Shown here piece by piece: positions 37,401 through 46,371 of a stretch of 64,000 nucleotides of DNA. The notes under the pieces were generated by a model. The model was not told the origin of the DNA. It did not search any database and saw only the letters and a program-made list of their open reading frames with translations. The position numbers and the translations under genes were made by a program. This DNA is from Owenia fusiformis (lineage: Eukaryota > Annelida > Polychaeta > Sabellida > Oweniidae): the NCBI GenBank assembly GCA_903813345.2, contig CAIIXF020000009.1, forward strand, positions 28,494,740 to 28,558,739, in the 5' to 3' direction. How positions within the stretch are numbered: the first letter of the stretch is position 1; each line of letters begins with the position of its first letter.

Positions 37401-38773
37401 CTCTAAAGCAGTCAGAATTGAATTAGTTCCTCACTTTATAATATGCATTTTACTAGAAATCACAGAGATGGTTAGTAATTACAATGAATGTGAACTCTTG
37501 CAGCATATTTTAGTCCATTGATAAATTCTATATTTTTATTTCCACTTACCCCTTCCACCTCCAGTCTACGTTTTTCATTAATACGATCCATGTACTCCTG
37601 CGGGGGACCTCTCTGGTAGGGCCCAGGGCCACTCATAGGCCCTCCTACAGGCCCCCCATGGTGCTGATTGCCACCCTGCTCTTGTTCACCCCTCTCTCCC
37701 TGTATCTGCATTTGGGGTGTCATCATCCCTGGTAGGTTCCCAGGACCACCACCACCCATCATACCTGGTGCTGGCTGGTTGATCTCAAGACTTGCAGCCT
37801 AAAATATACAGAGCAAGTCTGATTTGAAACTTAATTTCCATTTGTATGATGTTTTTTAAAGTTTTAGTTAAAATGACACTGGAAAGTAAGAATGCAGTAA
37901 GTGGTGCATTCTTAGCAGTTATTTAAATTTTATTTTGAAATGAACTGCCATTCATTCAATTTCCAACAGAAGCCAAAAGATACAGATAAAAATATTTGAT
38001 ACTGAAAAACTCATTAAGATAATTTCAATGTAAAGCTAGATGCAAAACTACAAGTAACAAGTAATATTGAATCTCTAGCTTGATGGTAAATATAATTGGG
38101 CAAATACCTGGAAAATACAGTTTTGTACTTACATTCATCTTTGGTACATCAGCCTCTGACATCTGACCTTCCCGTACCAGAAAGCTGCAAAAATCTTGGG
38201 CGGCATTCGTCTGTGCATCTTTCTTACTGGTAGAGTTCCCGATTCCTACATAATTGTAGGTGTCAACCCTTAGCTAAAACACAAGTTGAAGCCAACATGA
38301 TTGCAAATGACATTAATTCCAGTGTGCTTATGGAAACCATTTGTGAAAAAGTTCCTGAGACACTTGAAGTCGACATGACATCAGATCTTTCAAATGGCAT
38401 TAAAATAGCCACATAGTCTATTTTCAGAGCCTTAGATCCTCATAGAACAAAGTAAATTAGACCGAGACCAGGATTATTCCAGATACAGGTAGCCAACTAA
38501 GTGGAAATTAAGTTGTAAGTCTGGCAGAAAATAATGATCTTGTGACAGAGCTTGAGTTTCGATCCTTACATTATACAATTATTAAATAGGGTTACAATGC
38601 TTGAATAAGATTTTGTTTTGAGACTACATCAACCTGACATTCAAGTTCCTACCTACCTCGCACTTGAACCTAAGTCTGTGTTTAGCTCCCCCAGCAGTAT
38701 TTACTTCATACTTGGGTGTTAGTTTCTTCTTCCCAAGCCAAGCATACAGGTAGGCCTTAATGTCTTCAGACAT
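7479..38773 (-). CDS. DHX9: ATP-dependent RNA helicase A (DHX9/Maleless), 5' 20 coding exons
   Basis: Exons: 38773-38657, 38273-38133, 37798-37550, 37192-37053, 35039-34993, 34598-34462, 34255-34166, 33817-33653, 33458-33381, 33056-32865, 32403-32262, 31732-31650, 31302-31146, 30630-30521, 30159-30061, 29692-29578, 29233-29139, 28942-28869, 8759-8607, 7639-7479. They join in frame for 848 codons. Domains: dsRBD1 (about 1-85), a Gly/Pro/Met linker (about 90-165), dsRBD2 (about 180-250 with AREHGSNK), then a DEAH-type helicase core with Walker A GETGSGKT (419-426), DEIH (519-522), SAT (551-553), TNIAETS and QRRGRAGR (771-778). DHX9 unwinds dsRNA, R-loops and other structured nucleic acids in the nucleus. 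Start: [17 protein letters not shown] matches the family N-terminus. The rest of HA2, the OB fold and the RGG tail are outside the window. One intron (8760-28868) is 20.1 kb and contains three other genes. Confidence 0.95.
8097..8182 (+). repeat. 90-bp hairpin repeat, copy 1
   Basis: It begins ATGAGGTCAGATACTATC and ends ATACCTCAT, with 7-bp terminal inverted repeats ATGAGGT/ACCTCAT. This copy lacks four bases in the central hairpin. Five more copies lie at 30257, 31813, 34009, 34840 and 35557, all in the same orientation and all inside DHX9 introns. Confidence 0.85.
8395..8606. repeat. Tandem copies of a DHX9 exon end and its splice donor
   Basis: Units of about 55-62 bp containing CAAAGGGATTTGG and TTTTTCAAATCTTG repeat three to four times. 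The last unit overlaps the donor side of DHX9 exon 8607-8759: read on the minus strand, the exon end GCAAGATATGAAAG plus its GTATGTACCCAATCCC intron start matches each unit. The extra copies have lost the GTATGT donor (ATATTTACC instead). Confidence 0.75.
8760..10126. other. DHX9 intron 5' of the nested cluster, no gene seen
   Basis: AT-rich sequence with one hairpin repeat (8097, just outside), a SINE-like copy at about 8905-9010 sharing the TGCCATTTGTTACAGAC type core with 14503, 29250 and 59812, and no recognisable exon. The promoter of the first nested gene should lie in its right end; no clear TATA or initiator motif was identified. Confidence 0.5.
8905..9010 (+). repeat. Short interspersed repeat, ACAAGGCATTAA family
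   Basis: It shares ACAAGGCATTAA, CCATTTGTTACAGAC and a TCCACAAAAAA block with copies at about 14503-14635, 29250-29345, 31349-31392 (partial) and, reversed, 59812-59925. Copies are diverged. It may be a SINE or a MITE; ends are unresolved. Confidence 0.5.
10127..17312 (+). CDS. Nested gene A: secreted Ig-Ig-CCP-EGF-EGF-EGF protein
   Basis: Exons 10127-10175, 10469-10855, 11121-11495, 14241-14465, 14739-14873, 16390-16506 and 17161-17312 join in frame to 479 residues. Exon by exon: signal peptide (1-16), Ig1 (17-145), Ig2 (146-270, with IRCEV and DTGFYVCN), sushi/CCP (271-345, GSRVEWRC...TCVNG.WEP...PWC), EGF1 (346-390), EGF2 (391-429) and EGF3 (430-479). Every intron is phase 1, so each domain is a symmetric module. 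No transmembrane segment or anchor signal follows the last EGF, so the protein should be secreted. Ig1 has Ser at residue 45 where paralogues B and C have the B-strand Cys, while the partner Cys (123) remains. The gene lies antisense inside a DHX9 intron. A recognition or adhesion role is plausible, but I do not recognise a named orthologue. A possible polyA signal AATAAA is at 17602. Confidence 0.85.
12414..13110. repeat. Minisatellite of about 58 bp in gene A intron 3
   Basis: Units with GGTAATCTGGCTATTTGAAT and GATAAGTCTATGTGTAA recur about a dozen times with changes such as CTATTCGAATAC. The array is interrupted at 12580-12787 by an inverted-repeat element. Confidence 0.75.
12580..12787. 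mobile_element. MITE with CTGTGATTTCCCCAG termini, inserted in the minisatellite
   Basis: Ends CTGTGATTTCCCCAG and CTGGGGAGATCACTG are inverted repeats. The interior is a diverged copy of the element at 18741-18938, in the opposite orientation. It splits the phrase AAGTCTA/TCTATGTGTAA of the host repeat. Confidence 0.65.
13375..13872 (+). mobile_element. Third pearl/HINE-like relic
   Basis: Two segments with AAAATGGTGGCCATTTTGAAA (about 13380 and 13513) are followed by degenerate ACAAACAAATGAACAGATAG and then TATATCCCTACGAACTTTGTTCAGTGGGATAA, the same terminal hairpin as at 6658-6692 in eroded form. Confidence 0.45.
14503..14635 (+). repeat. Short interspersed repeat, ACAAGGCATTAA family
   Basis: ACAAGGCATTAACATGCAAA and GCCATTTGTTACAGACACC match the reversed copy at 59812-59925 closely. 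It lies in gene A intron 4, just after the CCP exon. Confidence 0.55.
15375..15560. repeat. Minisatellite of 21-27 bp, TTAGCTGCATGGTGAAGTTTC
   Basis: About seven diverged units with AGCTGCATGG recur across gene A intron 5. The minus-strand reading frame with repeated TMQLRNF results from the repeat and is not a gene. Confidence 0.65.
16308..16392 (+). repeat. Tandem repeat of the EGF2 splice acceptor
   Basis: The unit TTATTAATTCTAGAATTGTC is repeated four times immediately before EGF2 exon 16390-16506 of gene A. Each unit ends in a CTAG acceptor-like motif; only the last is joined to the exon in frame (CTAG then AATCTAATTGT). Confidence 0.75.
17313..18528. other. Spacer between nested genes A and B
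   Basis: AT-rich, without a recognisable exon. It should hold the end of gene A (AATAAA at 17602-17607) and the promoter of gene B. Confidence 0.5.
17602..17607 (+). terminator. PolyA signal candidate of nested gene A
   Basis: AATAAA 290 bases after the stop codon of gene A. Confidence 0.4.
18529..21637 (+). CDS. Nested gene B: secreted Ig-Ig-CCP-EGF protein, short at the 3' end
   Basis: Exons 18529-18577, 19107-19523, 19909-20295, 20670-20897 and 21094-21228 join in frame. They give a signal peptide (1-16), Ig1 (with FKCSP and IACVV cysteines), Ig2 (PCRVP ... DAGYYVCN), sushi/CCP and one EGF, about 405 residues. Splice phases and the 49-nt first exon equal those of genes A and C. No exons like EGF2 or EGF3 of the paralogues were found between 21228 and 24000. 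If the acceptor at 21631-21632 is used, the next exon (21633) starts with GTTAA and stops after one residue (21637); if the intron is retained, a 38-residue tail ends at 21344. Splicing into gene C exons 26772 and 27205 is phase-compatible. The 3' end is therefore uncertain. Function unknown; same cautious recognition hypothesis as for A. Confidence 0.8.
18741..18938. mobile_element. MITE with CAGTGATCTCCCC termini in gene B intron 1
   Basis: CAGTGATCTCCCC and GGGGAGATCACTG are perfect terminal inverted repeats. The interior matches 12580-12787 in reverse orientation. Non-autonomous; no transposase. Confidence 0.75.
19709..19872. mobile_element. MITE with CAGGCCCGTAGCCAGG terminus and 5-bp target duplication
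   Basis: The left end CAGGCCCGTAGCC is mirrored by GGCTGCGGGCCTG, and CAATG flanks both sides (19704-19708 and 19873-19877). A second copy is at 61609-61791. The right end is only 36 bases from the acceptor of the gene B Ig2 exon (19909), so the element has replaced most of the sequence where a branch point would lie. Confidence 0.8.
21009..21080 (+). pseudogene. Decayed duplicate of the gene B EGF1 exon
   Basis: An 85-bp tandem duplication places a second copy of the exon start (GTAATCCATGTGTAGAATTC) ahead of the real exon at 21094. It keeps a TTTAG acceptor and codes for NPCVEF-NRKMC before a TGA at 21050-21052, where the functional copy reads NPCIEF-NRKIC and continues. Included in an mRNA it would truncate the protein. 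Confidence 0.7.
21355..22545. repeat. Minisatellite GGATATACCATCATTTGCTTATAT, interrupted
   Basis: Units of about 30-55 bp with GGATATACCATCATTTGCTT and TATTTTCATT recur at 21355-21630, 21900-21960, 22290-22545 and once more at 23150-23190. The small frames in it are repeat peptides, not genes. It sits exactly where gene B would be expected to have its EGF2 and EGF3 exons. Confidence 0.75.
22533..23138. mobile_element. Inverted-repeat element of about 605 bp inside the minisatellite
   Basis: TACCGTATTCTCTGTAATTA at the left end is mirrored by TAATTACAGAGAATACGGTA at the right end, with GCGCCC / GGGCGG just inside. The flanks are minisatellite on both sides. No transposase frame; an internal GGAGAGAATACGGTA at about 22724-22738 suggests a nested or composite copy. 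Confidence 0.75.
24000..27362 (+). CDS. Nested gene C: secreted Ig-Ig-CCP-EGF-EGF-EGF protein
   Basis: Exons 24000-24048, 24219-24635, 24968-25345, 25625-25852, 26128-26265, 26772-26888 and 27205-27362 join in frame to 494 residues. Signal peptide (1-16, Cys/Leu-rich core), Ig1 (17-155), Ig2 (156-281), sushi/CCP (282-357), EGF1 (358-403), EGF2 (404-442, [12 protein letters not shown] like gene A) and EGF3 (443-494). Exon sizes match gene A for exons 1 and 6 and gene B for exons 1, 2 and 4. No transmembrane segment, so secreted. Ig1 and Ig2 have both canonical cysteines. A polyA signal AATAAA is at 27614. Gene C is the most compact copy and may represent the ancestral full set. Biochemical function unknown. 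Confidence 0.85.
25880..25975. repeat. 27-bp tandem repeat, three copies
   Basis: AAAGTCATCAGTGAGACATGGTAACAT repeats three times with few changes in gene C intron 4, shortly after the CCP exon donor. Confidence 0.75.
27614..27619 (+). terminator. PolyA signal candidate of nested gene C
   Basis: AATAAA 252 bases after the stop codon of gene C, within ATAAATAAAT. Confidence 0.45.
28115..28290. mobile_element. Pogo/Tigger-like MITE
   Basis: It starts CAGTAAAACCTGAATATCC and ends TCTGGTTTCACTG, about 176 bp, with repeated AATCTGAACACCTCC-type motifs inside. The terminal CAGT...AACC pattern resembles pogo/Tigger ends; the family is inferred from that alone. Confidence 0.55.
29250..29345 (+). 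repeat. Diverged ACAAGGCATTAA-family copy
   Basis: ACATTAACCTCCTACCATTTGTAACA and ATCCACAAAAAATTTGGTGACTG correspond to the copies at 8905 and 14503. It follows the acceptor of DHX9 exon 29233-29139 by a few bases. Confidence 0.4.
30257..30347 (+). repeat. 90-bp hairpin repeat, copy 2
   Basis: ATGAGGTCAGATACTATC to ACTTCAT, 91 bp, with the central hairpin AGGAC-CAA-GTCCT. Confidence 0.85.
30693..30809. mobile_element. Pogo/Tigger-like MITE, short copy
   Basis: CAGTGAAACCTGTAAAGTGG at the left end is mirrored by CCACTCAGGTTTTAGTG at the right end. About 117 bp, inside a DHX9 intron. Confidence 0.55.
31813..31903 (+). repeat. 90-bp hairpin repeat, copy 3
   Basis: ATGAGGTCAGATACTATC to ACCTCAT, 91 bp. 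The central stem here is AGGAG-TAA-TTCCT. Confidence 0.85.
34009..34098 (+). repeat. 90-bp hairpin repeat, copy 4
   Basis: ATGAGGTCAGATACTATC to ACCTCAT, 90 bp, with central stem AGGAC-CAA-ATCCT (one mismatch). Confidence 0.85.
34840..34929 (+). repeat. 90-bp hairpin repeat, copy 5
   Basis: ATGAGGTCAGATACTATC to ACCTCA, 90 bp, with central stem AGGAG-TAA-TTCCT as in copy 3. It lies between the short 47-nt DHX9 exon and the AREHGSNK exon. Confidence 0.85.
35557..35646 (+). repeat. 90-bp hairpin repeat, copy 6
   Basis: ATGAGGTCAGATACTATC to ACCTCAT, 90 bp, with central stem AGGAC-CAC-GTCCT. Confidence 0.85.
35647..37052. other. DHX9 intron, no other gene seen
   Basis: AT-rich intron between the exons at 37053 and 35039. 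A short inverted repeat is visible around 36317-36373, where ATCAATCCCATGATGCT faces AGCATCATGGGATTGAAT. Nothing else is recognised. Confidence 0.5.
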
Positions 38774-39617
38774 ATTGGTACATACAATTTCTGCAGTTTG
38801 CTTCCTTCCTGAAATGTAAAAACGTTTGCATGTATTGATATTTTGAGATACGATAAATTTTCAGGGCTACATCACAGTCATAAAGTACATGCTCATGTTG
38901 CAGTCATTGAGTCAATGACAAGAGAAATAAATTCCTGAATGTCACAATCAAGCCAGATACTGGACATACAAGGGAGTGTAAATTCAATGCACAGGACCTT
39001 CCACGGCCACCATTTTTTCGCTTCAAATTTGAATCGAGAGTTTGTGTCTTATTCTCCAAAAAAGATTTCAAAACACGATCAGGATATAAGTTCAAATCTT
39101 TTGGATCGCTGATTATGAATTTATAGATCTAGTCAGTTAAAATAAAAGAAAATAACGACATTTTCAGTGTTGGCATATATCACATCTTGTTCCATCAAGC
39201 TTTGGACCTATCTATCCTCAGAACATAGTGACTGAGCGTGGGAACCGACGATGTTCCATCAAGGTCACTAGAATATCAGCCTTGTACTTTGAAACTTAAC
39301 TACATATTATTCATCACATACAGCACTTTGACAAAAACCTCCAAATGTTCCCTATATTTTCCTACTCCATTAGCGAGTCTGAAAGTCTGAAAGTTATCAC
39401 CTTCTTCTGTGCTGATGAGGACTTATCCCCAAGTAGATATTTTCTAGAGAGAATCGCTAAACTTCCTGTAGCTCTCAAGCAGAAATAGCCAAGGCTAGGT
39501 CTAATGTTGTTGGACTATATAAGCGTATGTCATATTTGAAATCTGGGGTTATTCCCCCTCTTCACATTTGTATTACTAGACTGTAAGCCATTCTGTAGAA
39601 GTGCTCTAGAAATGCAA

Positions 39618-40309
39618 CCTTCCTTACATGAAAGGTTACACATTCCAACCTATTTCAAACCATCTGTATGATTATACTGGACACTTTCTGGGTAGTTGGA
39701 CTTTCTATAGGGGTGGCAGACGGCCCTCAGACCAATTAATACCCCTACCCCCAAAAAAACATGGGGGTACTTTAATACCACCCAATAAAAAGAATACTAA
39801 TGCATGTCAGATATTCATTGTTTTATATTGGGTAGGGCATGTTATGGTTAATAAGTGCCAGAAATTTCCAATCTCTAACTTATATGGTTACCATAGAAAC
39901 AGTATTTATATCTTGAAATATTCTCAATTTGACCCCCTCCCAAATGTGTCCCTTTGTTCTCTAAGTGAAATATTTCAAAATCTGTTTGGATTTTATTGCT
40001 GCTACTTTGTCAAAATTTGTAATATTATGTCTATATTAACACTAAAACACTTAAAAGTTGATATAATGATCCTATAAATCAATAATATTTATCAAATATA
40101 GTCACACATAGCTGCTTTCGGGGAAAAGTGGGCGTGGCACTTTTTGGTACTTGTGCGCTTGTTGCAGCATTAAATGAAAAATGCAGATTACACTAACACT
40201 AATTGACATTTAATTAGCATCTACTAATGTTGTGTAACATTGTAATATGTTCATTATCATTATTAGACACTTTAAATATTTTATATAAGTGTTATCCTGA
40301 CCCTTCCCT
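39618..40309. repeat. Left arm of a large inverted repeat (about 690 bp)
   Basis: The arm begins CCTTCCTTACATGAAAGG and ends TATCCTGACCCTTCCCTA. Its reverse complement is at about 45402-46095 with high similarity along the full length. A 149-codon frame at 39628-40077 is matched by a 76-codon frame on the other arm (46085-45858), but the frames are not kept to the same length, so coding is doubtful. No clear target duplication at the outer ends. Confidence 0.85.
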
Positions 40310-40792
40310 ATCATAGGTCATCAATGGTCAAATGAACTTTTAGTTTAAGTCTTATAGGGTCCTCCGTCTTTTAAGCCTGTCAAGAGTCAAGTCTTACTTA
40401 TTCATTGACTTGTTCCTAGAATATGAATGGATAAGTTCAAGCCATCTAGAGCTATTCAAGTCATCTATACTTGTTCAACAATGTTCAATATTTAGAACCA
40501 TTTTACCATGTTTGCTGCAATTGAAAAGTAATGAACAGTTCAATCCTTTTGGTATGATATTTGATGCTAGTGTGAATTGCATAACATTTATGATTAAACT
40601 TAAATGAACTAATTTAACCCTGGCTATTAACCCTTTCCTAGTATCCTTCACATAACCTCTAAATCATCTTCATATCCATGGCCTAAATGGGGAAGGAGGG
40701 AGGGGTTACAAATAGTGACCGAGGATAATTTGAATCAAAGCAAGAAGACGTAATACTCAAAACTAGAAAGATTGGAGACCATTTATACCCAA

Positions 40793-42400
40793 TTCAATTC
40801 AATTCAATTATTTATTTCATAATTCTTATATAATATACACTATAAAAACAAGCCGCTAGACACCCTAGTGGGTATATGTTGCGGTTTAACAGAAATCATT
40901 AAAATGACAACTAGACTACATATAAAAGAAAACACTTATATTATGTTACATGTAGGTATATAAAAATGGTATTAACAATTAATCTAAGGATGTACAATGT
41001 AAAAATGTTACAAAAATCGGGTACCAGTATAAAATCAACAGTATAGTATGATATTGGTATTATACATTATCGATAGATGAGTAGTTTTTTATATGAAGAT
41101 TTGAAAATATTTAGAGTGGAGCATTTTTTAATATCATGTGGTAGAGCATTCCAAAGATTAGGACCCAGATAGCGAAGGGAAAGTTTAGAGCATTTAGGGA
41201 TATGAAAATAATGCAATTGTCTTGTGTAATGATGATGAATATTAATGTTGATATCAAACAAGTCTTGAAATAGATTTTTTGGAAGACTGGGGTGCTTATT
41301 AAAGATTTTGTACATGAACTGACCAGTACAATATCTGTTGACATCAAAAATATTTAATATTCTAAGATCTTTAAATAGGGGAGCGGAGTGAGAAAGTCTA
41401 TCCTTATTTAAAGCTAGCCTTAAGAATTGTTTCTGCAGTTTATGTAGACGATCATAAAATGATTTAAATGTGTTACCCCAGATTATGTTGCAATAATTTA
41501 ATTGAGAGTGTATCAATGAGTAGTAAATTGTTTTGAAACTGTCTATTTGAAGTAGATGTTTAATGTGATAAAGAGAACCAATGACGCGAGAAATCTTTGT
41601 TTCAACAGATTTTATGTGCTCTTTAAATTTCAAGTTTTTATCAATAATAATTCCAAGAAAGTCAATTTTTTCCCGGAAATTTATGTTCTCATTGCGTATT
41701 TTAAGATTCAGATTTGTTTGATTTTTTTGGGGTCCAAATAGAATAGCATTGGTTTTGCCAATATTAAGTGAAAGTTTGTTTGCTTTTATCCAGTCATCTA
41801 TTGAATTCAAGTTTGCATTAGTTCTAGTCATGAGTTCATTTAAATCATAATCACTATCAAGAAGATTGGTGTCATCAGCAAACATAATAAATTTTAGATT
41901 AGGGGCAACAAAAGGCAGATCATTTATGTAAAGAATAAATAATAGTGGTCCAAGTACCGAGCCCTGCGGAACACCACAATTTAGAGATGATTGTTTAGAT
42001 TCATAATTGTTAATGGTGACATATTGTTTGCGGTCTTTTAAATAACTTTCAAACCAGGACTTAGCTATTCCTCTGATGCCATAATATTCAAGTTTTTGTA
42101 TCAAAATGTCATGATTAATTGTGTCAAAGGCCTTGGAAAAATCTAATGTTATACCAATGCTTGTTTTCCCCAAATCAGTTGATTTTCGAATTTGTTCAAT
42201 GAAATATAAAATGGCCATGTAGGTAGAGTTGAATTTCTGAAATCCAAATTGATAAGTAAAAATAATTTCAAAACGTTCTAAAAAACCAGTGAGTTTGGCG
42301 TGCATGAGCTTTTCTAACAATTTAGAAAATACAGATAAAACTGAAATTGGTCTATAGTTCGAAGGATATACCCTTCTTAATATTTTGCCTAATACATAAC
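40793..42400 (-). mobile_element. 5' truncated non-LTR retrotransposon (Jockey/CR1-type LINE)
   Basis: The open frame continues upstream of the first Met (YPSNYRPISVLSVFSK read from about 42365) and ends at 41067. It covers reverse transcriptase motifs from NYRPIS through DFSKAFDTI, CGVPQGSVLGPLLF and FADD to the thumb and C-terminal region, without an internal stop (at least 417 codons). The N-terminal part and the endonuclease domain are missing, as expected from 5' truncation during target-primed insertion. The 3' end carries a short AATTG-type tail at 40793-40812. It lies between the arms of the large inverted repeat, antisense to the unknown gene and sense to DHX9. Confidence 0.9.
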
Positions 42401-42796
42401 ACTAAAATCTATTTTGTCAGACACTTGCTTATTCTTTTATCAATACCTCAACATCAGGCAATGCATGATCTATCCAATGGATTAAAGATTATACTTGATT
42501 CTAATATGGCAAAATTAATTTTTCGTATGAATTACATAGAGCATCATTTTGCAGTTATAATAAAATGCATTCATTCATTCATTGGCTCATAGTTAACAAA
42601 AAAGCTATTCTCTGGAAGGTACAGTATAATTTCTATTAGTATTTAGCAAAATAATTGCAAGATAAACAATTTACACATGTTTCTGATATGCTGTATTTTC
42701 AATGATTCCTTCAATAGTGGTTCGGTATATGTTTTTGAAATACTTCATATAATTCCTAAACAAATCGGTTTAGTGTATGAAATCAAAGTAGATACA

Positions 42797-44466
42797 TTTG
42801 TCCCATACTTGGATATGTTTCAGATACATATAGCAGGTTTATAAATACTTATATTTTCATCAGCGGGCAGATATAGCTAATGTCCCTGCCTGAGAGGGCA
42901 GATATATTACACCTGCCCACTAAGTCATAATCATCATTTGTGTATGATTAGCAATGAGGGAAGTAGCATACTTAATACATATGTTAATAATCAATGATTC
43001 CAGAATATGTGGATGAATACTTAAAAAACAGGAGAATCCTCCTAAGGCCAAGAAAACAAAATTAGTCATGAATACATTCATGTGGTTGTATTCTTTCTAA
43101 CTCTGGCCAATTGAACAATGTGAACCAGATAAGAAAGATTGATATGGGATAAACAGATAATCCTATAGTCAGTTCATGCTATTAGGATTATCCCTTGGCA
43201 AATATAATATATCTTCCCTCAGGACCTAAGGCCTTTGGCCAATAAAGAAAATATCTTCCCTCGGGACCTACGACCCTCGACCAGATATATTATATTGGCC
43301 TCGGGATAATTCCAATACCCTGAACCTCATAGAGGATAATCTCTATTCATCTTCATCAATTATTATTATACATATAAATCGGGATATAAATATAACCTAA
43401 AGTAAGAAATCACATTCTCTAACCAGTAATATTTAATTTTAAAATTGGTAAATGATGATTATGTCACAATAGAATTGATGACCATGATTTATTTGAGAAT
43501 AAAACAGACGAAACAAAGGCTAACAAAAATCTTTAAAAATTTGGGTAAAACGTAAATATTTTAAAATTGCTTGTTTTTCATCATTATTACTTCGATCTCC
43601 AAACCCAAAAGATTGAGTGTTACAAATTGTTTCAAGTTAAAGTATGCCTAATTTCATGAGCAAACTAGTAATCTTGTTGGATATTTTTCCTCGACAATGC
43701 CTTATCTAATTCATCTATATACAAACTACTAGATTCCAAATGCTATTTTACAGGATGGGTGTTTATGAAAGTAACACTAAACATCAATTTTGTCATAAAC
43801 TGAACAATGCAGCTAATTGATTCTCCCATCTAAGCAACGGAGCCTCTTTTAATATATTGTAATTTCAAAATTGCACCTAATGAAGTTCTTCAATCAAATC
43901 TAAAATGTACACAACTGGTAATATCTCTATACCATATGAGTAGAATGTTTGTTTCTTTCAAATTTATGCTTTCGTTAGAAACATGGATATCACTAATTCA
44001 TAGTTTTGATTCAAATTTAAAATGGTGTGCATTATATATGAGGTTTAATTAATGGGAAGTTTTTAATACAGGGATTAATACAATATATCTGAGGGAAATA
44101 CAATATACCTCCCCGCGGGGTTGAGGGTAGAATATTATATTTCCCAAGGGTTATATCTTGTACCCAAAACTATTTATCATATACTAATATACGAAAATAT
44201 GAGAAATTGCACAGAATGAAATTCCTGCAGGGGATTACTGAGCGGGTGATAAACCTGGCGATACATAGAGATTATCCTATATGAGGTTCAGGATATTGGA
44301 ACTATCCTGAAAGGGCGATTATGACGGAGTGGGCAGATATACTATATCTGCCCGCTCGCAACAGAACGTAAAGCTATATCTGCCCGCTGATGAAAATATA
44401 AGTTTTTACAAACCTGCTTTTACCTGAAACACGACCAAGTATGGGACAAAGCGGGATATGCAGTAC
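42797..44466. repeat. Inner inverted-repeat set with GGGCAGATATA motifs
   Basis: CCCATACTTGG...TTATATTTTCATCAGCGGGC (about 42811-42875) is mirrored at about 44380-44450, and CCAATACCCTGAACCTCATA (about 43311-43330) is mirrored at 44278-44300. Spacing suggests one or two nested fold-back elements. A related fragment is near 60340-60420. No coding sequence. Confidence 0.6.
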
Positions 44467-45401
44467 ATGTATATCCCCACTCACCTAAGGTATCAATTAT
44501 ATTCATGCATTTTATTTACCTAAAACACTAAGTATAGGATAAATAACTTTTACTGACAAATTATATAAGTGCATGATTACATTAGTCACAACTACTCACT
44601 AAAAGGTTAACTTATTGCATGAAGAAATGTAATTCTTCATGAAGATTTCAAATATGATATCACTTATTTGACTGAATTTTGAATTTTTATGATGTAAAGC
44701 AAGATTATTTCTACTTGCATCTAAGTCTATTTCATTGTATAAGTCAACAATTAATAAGGCAAATACATATCACTGGCTTCCCTGATTCATTTAGATTCCT
44801 TGCACTTTTAAATCATCAAGAATTCATATAGGGTTGAACTATTGAATAATGAAAACGTTGCAAATGATGTGATAGAAGTTTTTATTATACTATTTAGCTT
44901 GGAAATATTGCTGATATAGTTTTAATGTGATTTTAGGAGATTAAATGTTCCACTGAGGAACTTTGATTATGTTCAATTTTCTATGATCTTTAACTTTCTG
45001 AAAAAGGTCGTGCTAAATTCTCATTGAGACGATGTTAAAAATCTTAATGTTGACTTCCTAAATGTTGAATTCTTTTGATTGTCATGAATTTAAGGTTCAC
45101 ACAAAATCTGAAGATTATCTAGTTTCAAACACAATCTGAATCTCATTAAGCTTGATGCGAAAGCAGTTTTACTTTAATCCAAAATAACAAATATGGTAAA
45201 TTAATATGTGTCTATGGTAGATGCTAGCGTGTAGTCCAACCAGCACAAGTGCTGCCACCTACCTATCCATTCATCAGTTTAGCACCTAATAAGGTCAGTA
45301 CTCATGGTAAAGCTTTTGAACCTTGTCTATGGTAAAAATAAATCAAACAGAAATGTTAACTTGACACGATTGGTAATGCCCACCTTGAAGGGTGTAGGGA
45401 T

Positions 45402-46095
45402 AAAGGGAAGGGTCAGGATAACACTTATATAAAATATTTAAAGTGTCTAATAATGATAATGAACATATTACAATGTTACACAACATAATTAGATGCTAAT
45501 TAAATGTCAATTGTTGTTAGTATAATATGTATTTTTCATTTAATGCTGCAACAAGTACACACGTACCAAAAAGTGCCACGCCCACTTTTCCCTAAAAGCA
45601 GCTATGTGTGACTATATTTGATAAATATTATTGATTTATAGGATCATTATGAACACTTTTCAGTGTTTAAATGTTAAAATATACATATTGATACAATTTT
45701 TGACAAAGAAGCAGCCATAAAATCCAAACAGATTTGCAAATATTTCACTTTGAGAACAAAGGGACACATTTGGGAGGGGGTCAAATTGAGAATATTTCGA
45801 GATTTAAATACTGTTTCTATGGTAACCATATAAGTTAGAGATTGGAAATTTCTGGCACTAACTAACCATAACATGCCCTACCCAATATAAAACAATGAAT
45901 ATCTGACATGCATTAGTATTCTTTTTATTGGGTGGTATTAAAGTACCCCCATGGTATTTTGGGGGTAGGGGTATAAATTGGTCTGGGGGCCGTCTGCCAC
46001 CCCTATAGAAAGTCCAACTACCCAGAAAGTGTCTAGTATCATCATACAGATGGTTTGAAATAGGTTGGAATGTGTAACCTTTCATGTAAGGAAGG
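45402..46095. repeat. Right arm of the large inverted repeat
   Basis: It is the reverse complement of 39618-40309, ending CCTTTCATGTAAGGAAGG. In a transcript crossing the region, the two arms could form a duplex of about 690 bp with a loop of about 5.1 kb. Confidence 0.85.
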
Positions 46096-46371
46096 AGTTA
46101 CAATTATCAGAGTGGGCCGTAGTCTATACCTTCAGCTCAGTTTGTTGGCAATGCTAATTTCCTGCTTTTCTTGAGGTATCTTCGGTTGCATGCCAAAAAT
46201 CGTTACCCGAATATTTTGACTCGATTTTTCCCAGGCCTATGATGTAACTGCCTATTCTTGGCAGCAAAAAGGCTGTTATCCTCCACCTGCTTTTGAGCCA
46301 GCTGTCTTCCGTAACTCAGAACTGGACATAGTTCAACAAGTTAAACCTAGTCTGGGCCTTAGTACAGTTGG

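Noticed and set aside
39628-40077. 149-codon frame in the left inverted-repeat arm, with a similar 76-codon frame in the right arm
   Set aside because: Similarity follows from the repeat being duplicated; the frame breaks at different places in the two arms and the composition is not protein-like. Listed only as a repeat.
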